This document shows, one piece after another, positions 1 to 5,087 of a DNA stretch of 9,059 nt (within the stretch, counting starts at the first letter, position 1; every line of letters begins with the position of its first letter). Position numbers and translations under genes: made by a program. The stretch is from Ruminococcaceae bacterium UBA1691 (GTDB lineage: Bacteria; Bacillota; Clostridia; Oscillospirales; Acutalibacteraceae), in the NCBI GenBank assembly GCA_002320555.1, contig DCJV01000100.1:1-9059 (forward strand), in the 5' to 3' direction. Under the pieces are notes generated by a model. It had not been told where the DNA came from and searched no databases. It was given only the letters and a program-made list of their open reading frames with translations.

Positions 1-310
1 CATAGACGCTCAGGATGGGGACGAGGTTGTAATTCTGGAAGACGAAGCCGATCTTCTGGCGGCGGAAGACCGTACGCTCCTCCTCGCTCATTTGAGTCAG
101 TTCGCTGCCATCGATGGTTACCGTCCCGCTGTCTGGCCGGTCGAGCGCGCCAAGCATGTTGAGCAGCGTCGTCTTGCCGCTGCCGGAGGAGCCGACAATG
201 GCGGCGAATTCCCCCTGCTCAATTTCCAGAGAAACGCCATCGAGCGCTTTGGTGAGGGTGGGCTCTGCGCCGTAGTACTTTTTAAGGTCTACAGCTGAGA
301 CAATCTCCAT
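1..310 (-). CDS. ABC transporter ATP-binding protein, MacB/LolD type (N-terminal part, cut by window edge)
   Basis: This is the nucleotide-binding subunit of an ABC transporter of the MacB/LolD/BceA class, which hydrolyses ATP on the cytoplasmic face to drive export or lipid/peptide handling by a partner permease. Only the first 103 residues are visible because the gene runs off the left edge. The Walker A motif GSSGSGKT lies at residues 40-47, the segment LGALDRPDSG that is typical of this subfamily follows at 53-62, and the Q-loop glutamine is residue 92 in FQNYNLVP. The Walker B, signature and H-loop motifs lie outside the window. The ATG is preceded by a purine-rich AAGGGAAGGGAG stretch about 8 bases upstream. 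A permease gene would be expected beyond the edge. The substrate cannot be inferred. Confidence 0.93.
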   Translation of the reverse strand, partial: MEIVSAVDLKKYYGAEPTLTKALDGVSLEIEQGEFAAIVGSSGSGKTTLLNMLGALDRPDSGTVTIDGSELTQMSEEERTVFRRQKIGFVFQNYNLVPILSVY

Positions 311-344
311 TGGATAAGCTCCCTTCCCTTTCTACTTTATTGAT

Positions 345-374
345 ATAATAATAAATAAATAACGATTTATACAA
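345..374 (-). promoter_or_regulatory. Possible sigma-A promoter for the ABC transporter gene
   Basis: On the minus strand, TTGTAT (374-369) and TATTAT (350-345) are separated by 18 bases. They sit in an AT-rich stretch 35 bases before the ABC ATPase start. Both boxes are imperfect and other TA-rich registers exist nearby, so the exact position is uncertain. It is the only plausible promoter in the gap between the symporter terminator and this gene. Confidence 0.35.
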
Positions 375-554
375 AAGAAAGAGAAGAGAGAATAACGTCG
401 AGGCCAGTACCGTTCTTGGCGGATTCGACGGTCTCGAGGTAATGCCCTTATATTCCTGGCCAATTTCACTAATGACGAAACGGTCGGTTTTGATCCGCTC
501 GTCCTTATCCTGCAGGAATTCGCCCACATACTGCGCAACAGCGGCAATGGTCAT
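367..554 (-). pseudogene. Remnant of an unrecognised coding sequence with an apparent frameshift
   Basis: On the minus strand a protein-like reading frame begins at ATG 554 (MTIAAVAQYVGEFLQDKDER and onward) and reads convincingly to about position 443. The coding quality then moves to another frame, which gives YLETVESAKNGTGLDV and ends at TAA 369-367. Adding one C in the AAGGGCATTAC stretch would join the two parts into about 62 residues. The putative start lies directly behind the U-tract of the symporter terminator and has no Shine-Dalgarno sequence, so it is probably not translated. I do not recognise the family. It could be a decayed internal or terminal fragment of an older gene, or chance coding-like sequence. 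Confidence 0.35.
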
Positions 555-555
555 G

Positions 556-600
556 ATATAAAAAGGCGCCATTTCCCCACGGAGCAGGGAGATGGCGCCT
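556..600 (-). terminator. Rho-independent terminator of the GPH symporter gene
   Basis: Positions 600-587 and 577-564 form a 14-base-pair stem with one A/C mismatch and a 9-base loop. On the minus strand it is followed immediately by CTTTTTATAT, a U-rich tail. It lies 20 bases after the symporter stop codon, so it ends that transcript before the ABC transporter gene. Confidence 0.9.
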
Positions 601-620
601 GATTGTTCTGTTGGATTGGT

Positions 621-2039
621 TTATTTTTCGATATTGCTGATGCTTTGCTCCTGCGCGTGCTTTTCCATGATGAAAGCTGTAACTTCTTCCATACGCTCTG
701 CATTGAGCTTATACTTTTTGGAGAAGATGATCAGCGAAAGCAGCACAAAGACAGGCGGAATAACAAACATCATCAAGCAGATTGCGTTTTTGGCAGGCGC
801 TGCCTGATGGGTAAGGGCTCCCTCATAGTGGGAGAGCTGAAGGCCGAAATTCATGATCAATGCCTGGATGGAATACGCCACCTTCAGAAGCAGGCTCTTC
901 ATGGAGAACACAATCGAATCCGTGCGGTAGCCGAGCTTAAATTCTCCGTAATCGACGATATCCGCAAGCATGATGGTTTCCGCGACGAACATGCAGCCGA
1001 TCCCCATACAGCCGAGTACGCCGAAAACGGCGAAGAGAATAAATTGATTGAGCACCGGACCGAACAGGCCCATGCCGAGATAGCCGACGATCGAGAGAAG
1101 CATTGCACCTTTAATCACACGGTTGCGCGTGAATCGTTTGGAGAGGACAGGCAGAAGGATCAGACCCAACGCCTGGCCGACGCCGCCAATCACGCCGAAA
1201 GCGGAAAATAGCTCCTCGTTTTCCAGAACTGACTTGAAATAATAAATGCCGAGTCCGTTGGTTAAATACCATCCCGTATTAAAGCAGATGGCAGTGAGAA
1301 TGAAAATGAGCAGCTGATCATTATTTTTAATCGTGCGAAAGGCGCGGGCCAACGTAAAGCTTTCCTTGTTTCCCGGCTGTTCGTGCACCTTTTCTTTGGT
1401 TGTAAAAAAGGTCACCAGACAGCCCAGAATCAGCAATACGCCGCAGATGGCGGCCCAACGGCTGAATCCAACCGCACGGCTGCCCCGACCAAGCACTTTA
1501 TTGACCATCGGGACGGTCAGTACAGCGATGATAATTTGTCCAAATCCGGAAAAGAAGCGTGGGAAGGTTGCAGCAAGATTGCGCTCCTGCGGGTCGCTGG
1601 TCAGAGCGGGTACCATGGACCAGTAGGGGATATCGACGATCGTATAGGACATGCCCCAGAGAACATACATCACCGCCACATATACATACAGGCCGATATT
1701 GACCTTCCCCTCCGTAACAGAGAAGCCGGGGTTGGTAAACAGGAATACGAGCACGACGGCATTCAGAATGGCGCCCGTCAAAATCCATGGGCGGAATTTT
1801 CCGGCCCGTGTGTGGGTGTTGTCAACGATCGTGCCCATCATGGGATCGTTGATGCCGTCCCAGATGCGTGCACAGAAGGCTACGACGCCGACAAAAGCAG
1901 AATTGATGAGCAGGATATCCGTAAAGTAGTTATTTAGGAATGTGTTGAACAGGCCGTAGCTCAAATCCATGCCGATGGCACCCACGCCATAGCCAAGGTA
2001 TTTGCACAAAATATCCTTTTTGCTTTTCGTTTTCTCCAT
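621..2039 (-). CDS. GPH-family (MelB-like) sugar:cation symporter
   Basis: This 472-residue, 12-helix major-facilitator protein of the glycoside-pentoside-hexuronide:cation symporter family is predicted to import a sugar or glycoside with Na+ or H+. The family signature is clear at residues 58-83 (RIWDGINDPMMG, then VDNTHTRAGKFRPW). Its Asp61, Asn64 and Asp65 match the cation-site residues Asp55, Asn58 and Asp59 of MelB. Asp25 matches the sugar-binding Asp19, and Asp136 in VDIPYWSMVP matches Asp124, so transport chemistry looks intact. The start was placed at ATG 2039 because GGAGG (2051-2047) lies 7 bases upstream. A longer in-frame start at 2102 would lie before the ribosome-binding site and inside the promoter. 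The gene appears monocistronic. The substrate is unknown, as no glycosidase is visible nearby. Confidence 0.93.
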   Translation of the reverse strand: MEKTKSKKDILCKYLGYGVGAIGMDLSYGLFNTFLNNYFTDILLINSAFVGVVAFCARIWDGINDPMMGTIVDNTHTRAGKFRPWILTGAILNAVVLVFLFTNPGFSVTEGKVNIGLYVYVAVMYVLWGMSYTIVDIPYWSMVPALTSDPQERNLAATFPRFFSGFGQIIIAVLTVPMVNKVLGRGSRAVGFSRWAAICGVLLILGCLVTFFTTKEKVHEQPGNKESFTLARAFRTIKNNDQLLIFILTAICFNTGWYLTNGLGIYYFKSVLENEELFSAFGVIGGVGQALGLILLPVLSKRFTRNRVIKGAMLLSIVGYLGMGLFGPVLNQFILFAVFGVLGCMGIGCMFVAETIMLADIVDYGEFKLGYRTDSIVFSMKSLLLKVAYSIQALIMNFGLQLSHYEGALTHQAAPAKNAICLMMFVIPPVFVLLSLIIFSKKYKLNAERMEEVTAFIMEKHAQEQSISNIEK

Positions 2040-2046
2040 TCTTTTT

Positions 2047-2051
2047 CCTCC
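2047..2051 (-). promoter_or_regulatory. Shine-Dalgarno site that fixes the symporter start
   Basis: GGAGG on the minus strand lies 7 bases before ATG 2039. This decides against the upstream in-frame ATG, whose extra 21 residues would simply translate the promoter and leader. Confidence 0.85.
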
Positions 2052-2073
2052 AAATTTTAGTTGGCCAAGATGA

Positions 2074-2090
2074 CTATAATGGTATTGTAG
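2074..2090. promoter_or_regulatory. Possible operator dyad over the symporter -10 box
   Basis: CTATAAT (2074-2080) and ATTGTAG (2084-2090) form an inverted repeat with one mismatch around a 3-base centre. The right arm contains the -10 box of the symporter promoter, a typical place for a repressor site. Short AT-rich dyads arise easily by chance, so this is only a candidate. Confidence 0.25.
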
Positions 2091-2112
2091 CTTTTTCGGC
2101 AATCTGCGTCAA
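2084..2112 (-). promoter_or_regulatory. Sigma-A promoter of the GPH symporter gene
   Basis: On the minus strand, TTGACG (2112-2107) and TACAAT (2089-2084) are separated by exactly 17 bases. Each box differs from consensus by one base. Transcription should start near 2077, giving a leader of about 38 bases before ATG 2039. Confidence 0.8.
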
Positions 2113-2128
2113 CAGCAAAGTGTCCAGC

Positions 2129-2157
2129 TTGACAGAAATATGGTTTCCCTCTACAAT
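2129..2157 (+). promoter_or_regulatory. Sigma-A promoter facing the alpha/beta hydrolase gene
   Basis: TTGACA (2129-2134, full consensus) and TACAAT (2152-2157, one mismatch) are separated by 17 bases. The predicted start is near 2164, about 155 bases ahead of the hydrolase start codon. Its -35 box lies 16 bases from the -35 box of the oppositely directed symporter promoter, so the two promoters stand back to back. Confidence 0.75.
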
Positions 2158-2163
2158 AATTCA

Positions 2164-2317
2164 GATTGATTCTTGAAGGTACATTCAATAATGGAGATAC
2201 CATTGAAACCCCTGGCGGCGCAGGATAATACGCGAGGCCTGCAAACCATATGGGGGCAGAGAGCGGATGCGATATTCTATATTTTTTCCCTGAGAAGTCA
2301 TTCTTTATGGAGGCTAT
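2164..2317 (+). other. Leader region of the hydrolase transcript
   Basis: This stretch of about 155 bases holds no gene. It contains short inverted repeats: TTCAA/TTGAA with an inner AATGG/CCATT pair (2184-2207) and GCAGG/CCTGC (2220-2241). A T-rich run follows at 2281-2287. I do not recognise a riboswitch class, and none of the hairpins is strong enough to be called a terminator. Confidence 0.3.
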
Positions 2318-2320
2318 ATG

Positions 2321-2992
2321 ATGGAGCTTCAGGTTAACGGTATTCCGATTTATTATGAAAAAAGGGGGAGAGGGCGCCCGGTGGTGCTGCTGCACGGCAA
2401 CGGTGGCAGCCACCACACCTTTGACGGCCTGATGGAGAAGCTTGCCGGGGCCTATACGGTCTACGCGCCCGATAGCCGGGGGCACGGGAAGAGCGGCAAG
2501 GCCGGCCCGCTTTCCTACGAGCAAATTGCCAGTGACACCGCGGCCTTGATTCAGGCGCTTGGGCTAGAGAAGCCGATGCTTTATGGCTTCAGCGATGGTG
2601 GAATCGTCGGCCTGCTCGTTGCGTCCGGCTGGCCGGGGCTGCTCTCAAAGCTGGCGGTCAGCGGGGCAAATTCCAGCCCTGCGGGCCTCAAGCCCCGCAA
2701 TCGCTTTACCTATCGCCTGCTTTACACAGTTACAAAAAATGAACGGATCGGCATGATGCTGCACGGCCCTGCGCTCACGCAGGCGCAGCTGAGTCGCATT
2801 GCGGTTCCCACGCTCGTGATGGCAGGGGAAAGGGACGTGATCCGCGAGGAGGATACGCGTTTTATCGCGTCACAGATTCCGAATGCGGAGCTGAAAATAT
2901 TACCCGGGGAGAGCCATGGAAGCTATGTGCATGACCCGGATAAGCTTGCGTCTCTTCTTACTCCTTTTTTTGCAAAGAGAAATAATAAATGA
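2321..2992 (+). CDS. Alpha/beta-fold hydrolase
   Basis: This 223-residue cytoplasmic protein (no signal peptide or membrane segment) is a single alpha/beta-hydrolase domain, predicted to cleave an ester or similar bond. The oxyanion-loop motif HGNGG is at residues 25-29. The nucleophile elbow GFSDGG places the catalytic Ser at 91. Asp172 in AGERD and His199 in GESHG complete the triad. The cap region between Ser91 and Asp172 is short, so the protein is somewhat smaller than typical family members of about 250 residues. GGAGG (2309-2313) is 7 bases before ATG 2321 and 4 before the adjacent ATG 2318, so 2321 is preferred though 2318 is possible. The substrate is unknown. A role with the divergent symporter, such as deacylating an imported glycoside, is only a guess. 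Confidence 0.9.
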   Translation: MELQVNGIPIYYEKRGRGRPVVLLHGNGGSHHTFDGLMEKLAGAYTVYAPDSRGHGKSGKAGPLSYEQIASDTAALIQALGLEKPMLYGFSDGGIVGLLVASGWPGLLSKLAVSGANSSPAGLKPRNRFTYRLLYTVTKNERIGMMLHGPALTQAQLSRIAVPTLVMAGERDVIREEDTRFIASQIPNAELKILPGESHGSYVHDPDKLASLLTPFFAKRNNK

Positions 2993-3013
2993 TTGTGAAA
3001 ACATTTCAAATGG

Positions 3014-3046
3014 TAACACATTTCTTACAATTTCGTTACTTTCAGG
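3014..3046 (+). promoter_or_regulatory. Three 11-base direct repeats, candidate response-regulator binding site
   Basis: TAACACATTTC (3014), TTACAATTTCG (3025) and TTACTTTCAGG (3036) begin exactly 11 bases apart and share a TnAC start and a TTTC element. The array ends 9 bases before the -35 box of the acylation operon. Head-to-tail repeats at one helical turn, next to a -35 box, are the usual layout for OmpR/PhoB-family activators. Such two-component systems are known to control dlt operons in Firmicutes. No regulator gene is visible in the window. Confidence 0.45.
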
Positions 3047-3055
3047 AAGGACGTA

Positions 3056-3084
3056 TTGACGAAACATGCGACAGCCGATATACT
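3056..3084 (+). promoter_or_regulatory. Sigma-A promoter of the acylation operon
   Basis: TTGACG (3056-3061) and TATACT (3079-3084) are separated by exactly 17 bases. Transcription should begin near 3091. No terminator is visible between the hydrolase stop and this promoter, so some read-through from the hydrolase gene is possible. Confidence 0.8.
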
Positions 3085-3091
3085 TTTCAAC

Positions 3092-3110
3092 AGAGGTTTT
3101 GGCAACCTCT
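3092..3110 (+). promoter_or_regulatory. Stem-loop at the predicted 5' end of the operon mRNA
   Basis: AGAGGTT (3092-3098) pairs perfectly with AACCTCT (3104-3110) around the loop TTGGC. The stem begins about one base from the predicted transcription start and has no U-tract after it. It is more likely a 5'-protective or regulatory hairpin than a terminator. The ribosome-binding site at 3126-3133 stays free. Confidence 0.5.
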
Positions 3111-3140
3111 TAGACTGATAAAAACGAGGAGGGAACACAT

Positions 3141-4658
3141 ATGACGAAGAATGTTCTCGAATTGCTGGAGCATTCCGCGCAGAGGTTCCCGGAAAAAACG
3201 GCGTTTGCCGAAGAAAAGGATTCTATTACATATGCTTCCTTTTTGGATCTCTGCCAGTCGGCCGGTACAGGCCTGCTCGCGCTTCAGGCTTACGGCCGCC
3301 CGGTTGCCGTGTATCTGGAGAAAGGGATTCCCTGCCTGGCGGCGATGCTGGGCGTTGCATACAGCGGCGGTTTTTATACGGTGATTGATACCCATATGCC
3401 AGCGGCCCGGATTCAGAGTATTTTCAACACGCTATCCCCGGCGGCGGTGGTGACGGATGCCGCGCATGCGCAGGCTGCGGCGGAGTTTCTGGGTGATGCA
3501 AAGCTGGTGCTGTTTGAGGAAATCTCTCAGACGCCCTGCGACGGGGAGGCACTTGCACGCATTCGGAGCCGGATGATCGACACGGATCCGCTCTATGCGC
3601 TGTTTACCTCGGGCTCCACGGGCGTGCCGAAGGGGACGGTGGTGTGCCATCGCAGCGTAATCCATTATGCACACTGGGCTGCGCAGACATTCCGGTTCAC
3701 GCAAGATACCGTATTTGCCAGCCAGACGCCGTTCTATTTCAGTATGTCTGTGCTCGATATTTTTGCAACCCTTCAGAGCGGGGCGACACTTTGCATGCCG
3801 CCGAAATCCTATTTTTCCTTCCCCGTCCAGCTGCTCGAATACCTCGAGGCGCACCAGGTGAACACCATCTATTGGGTGCCGTCTGCACTCGGCCTGATTG
3901 CCCGGATGAAGGCGCTGGATTATGTGAAGCCCTCGGCGCTTTCAACAATCCTTTTTGCAGGCGAGGTCATGCCGGTGAAATGGCTGAATGTATGGCGCTC
4001 ACACTATCCGCAAGCGCTGTTTGCCAACCTATACGGGCCGACAGAAGTGACCGATATCTGCGCATATTACATTGTCGACCGCCCGTTTCGGGATGATGAA
4101 TCGCTTCCCATCGGCCACGCGTGCGATAACTGCGGCCTGCTGGTGCTGGATGAAAACGGCCGGGAACCTGCGGCCGGCACACAGGGCGAGCTGTGCGTGC
4201 GCGGCTCCTTCCTAGCGATGGGCTATTACGGCGCGCCGGATAAAACGGCGGAAAGCTTCGTTCAAAACCCGCTCAACCGGACCTATCCCGAGCTGATTTA
4301 TAGAACGGGAGACCTTGTGTATTATAACGAGCGCGGCGAGCTCGTCTATGTGGGCCGCAAGGATTTCCAGATCAAGCACATGGGATATCGGATCGAGCTG
4401 GGCGAGATCGAGGCAGCCGTTTCCGCCTGTGAGGGCGTGGAGGTCTGCGTCTGCCTGTATGACGCAAAGCGTGACAAACTGATTCTGGTCTACGAGGGGA
4501 CGGCCTCCCAAGAGGAGATTCTTCCGTTTGCGAAGGGGAAGCTGCCCTCCTACATGGTGCCGAATCGAATCATCCATACCCGAAAGATGCCATATAACGC
4601 AAACGGAAAGCTCGACCGCAAGTGGCTGGGCGAGCATTACCGGGAGCTGGATGAGTAA
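3141..4658 (+). CDS. DltA-like adenylation enzyme (acyl-carrier-protein ligase) with altered substrate pocket
   Basis: This 505-residue cytoplasmic enzyme of the ANL adenylate-forming superfamily activates a carboxylic acid with ATP and should load it on the carrier protein encoded next. Core motifs are present in order: A3 LFTSGSTGVPKG (154-165), A5 NLYGPTE (296-302), A7 YRTGD (387-391), A8 with MGYRIELGEIE (414-424), and A10 NGK with the catalytic Lys490. Length matches DltA (about 500). Two pocket residues differ. The Asp that binds the substrate amino group in DltA (Asp197 in the B. cereus enzyme) is Ser201 in PFYFSMSVLD. The Cys that selects D-alanine (Cys269) is Ala273 in LFAGEVMP. The 72-residue spacing between the two sites is the same in both proteins. 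D-alanine specificity is therefore doubtful. AGGAGGG lies 7 bases before the ATG, a strong start and the first gene of the operon. Confidence 0.92.
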   Translation: MTKNVLELLEHSAQRFPEKTAFAEEKDSITYASFLDLCQSAGTGLLALQAYGRPVAVYLEKGIPCLAAMLGVAYSGGFYTVIDTHMPAARIQSIFNTLSPAAVVTDAAHAQAAAEFLGDAKLVLFEEISQTPCDGEALARIRSRMIDTDPLYALFTSGSTGVPKGTVVCHRSVIHYAHWAAQTFRFTQDTVFASQTPFYFSMSVLDIFATLQSGATLCMPPKSYFSFPVQLLEYLEAHQVNTIYWVPSALGLIARMKALDYVKPSALSTILFAGEVMPVKWLNVWRSHYPQALFANLYGPTEVTDICAYYIVDRPFRDDESLPIGHACDNCGLLVLDENGREPAAGTQGELCVRGSFLAMGYYGAPDKTAESFVQNPLNRTYPELIYRTGDLVYYNERGELVYVGRKDFQIKHMGYRIELGEIEAAVSACEGVEVCVCLYDAKRDKLILVYEGTASQEEILPFAKGKLPSYMVPNRIIHTRKMPYNANGKLDRKWLGEHYRELDE

Positions 4659-4704
4659 AGCGTATTCAACGAAAAATTCAGATAGAAAGAAGCGATATTG
4701 AAGT

Positions 4705-4932
4705 ATGGAAGAATTATTGGAAATCCTGCAGGAACTCAAGCCCGGTGTGGAATTTGAGGGGCAGACGCGCCTGTTTGACGATGGCATTCTGGACTCTCTG
4801 GATGTTGTATCCCTGGTGTCGGAAATCGACGATGCGTTCGATGTGGAAATCTCCGTTGTCGATCTGCGCCCGGAAAACTTCAATTCCGTGGAAGCGATGA
4901 TGGCACTGATTGAGCGGCTGCAGGACGAATAA
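4705..4932 (+). CDS. DltC-like acyl carrier protein
   Basis: This acidic 75-residue carrier protein has the phosphopantetheine attachment site DGILDSLD, with Ser31 as the modified residue, followed by a hydrophobic helix II (VVSLVSEIDDAF). Size and motif match DltC (D-alanyl carrier protein, about 78 residues). It should carry the acyl group made by the upstream adenylation enzyme as a thioester and deliver it to the membrane acyltransferase. It starts 46 bases after the ligase stop. The ribosome-binding site is weak: only AGAAAGAAG about 12 bases upstream, and no better in-frame start is visible. The gene sits between the ligase and the MBOAT gene, whereas in classical dlt operons the carrier follows DltB. 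Confidence 0.9.
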   Translation: MEELLEILQELKPGVEFEGQTRLFDDGILDSLDVVSLVSEIDDAFDVEISVVDLRPENFNSVEAMMALIERLQDE

Positions 4933-4987
4933 AGATCTGATTTCTGATTCTGCGCGCAAGGCGCTGCTTTTTGATGATTCGTGGCTG

Positions 4988-5023
4988 AGTTCTCTTCGCT
5001 TGTGTGGGCAAGCGGAGAGAACT
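4988..5023 (+). promoter_or_regulatory. Long intercistronic hairpin between carrier and MBOAT genes
   Basis: AGTTCTCTTCGCTTG (4988-5002) pairs with CAAGCGGAGAGAACT (5009-5023). This is a 15-pair stem with one U-G pair and a 6-base loop. The following bases (GTTGTAATGG) are not a U-tract, so it is not a classical terminator. It may be a partial terminator, an RNase barrier or a processing site that makes the upstream ligase-carrier mRNA more abundant or stable than the downstream membrane genes. Confidence 0.6.
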
Positions 5024-5087
5024 GTTGTAATGGCCCTTGAGAATGGCTGGAGGGGTTACAGAAACTGAATTGGGGGAACAGCCAAAA

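Noticed and set aside
603..1211. A 202-codon plus-strand frame within the symporter gene
   Set aside because: It is antisense to conserved transmembrane sequence, His/Glu/Asp-rich, with no ribosome site.
2040..2102. Upstream start of the symporter at ATG 2102, adding 21 residues
   Set aside because: That start overlaps the promoter -10 region, and the GGAGG would then lie inside the coding sequence.
2203..2231. A second rightward promoter TTGAAA-17-TAATAC before the hydrolase
   Set aside because: The -10 box matches consensus at only three of six bases, and the promoter at 2129-2157 is far better.
2996..3008. A dyad TGAAA-ACA-TTTCA resembling a catabolite (cre) operator
   Set aside because: It is one base short of the cre consensus and lacks the central CG, so it is probably just an AT-rich dyad.
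3092..3110. Reading the 5' stem-loop as a terminator for the hydrolase gene
   Set aside because: No U-tract follows it, it lies downstream of a strong promoter, and it would sit at the first bases of the operon mRNA.
5037..5087. Extension of the MBOAT protein to TTG 5037 or ATG 5043
   Set aside because: The extra residues are polar and unlike the family N-terminus, and neither codon has a ribosome site. ATG 5088 starts directly before the first membrane helix.
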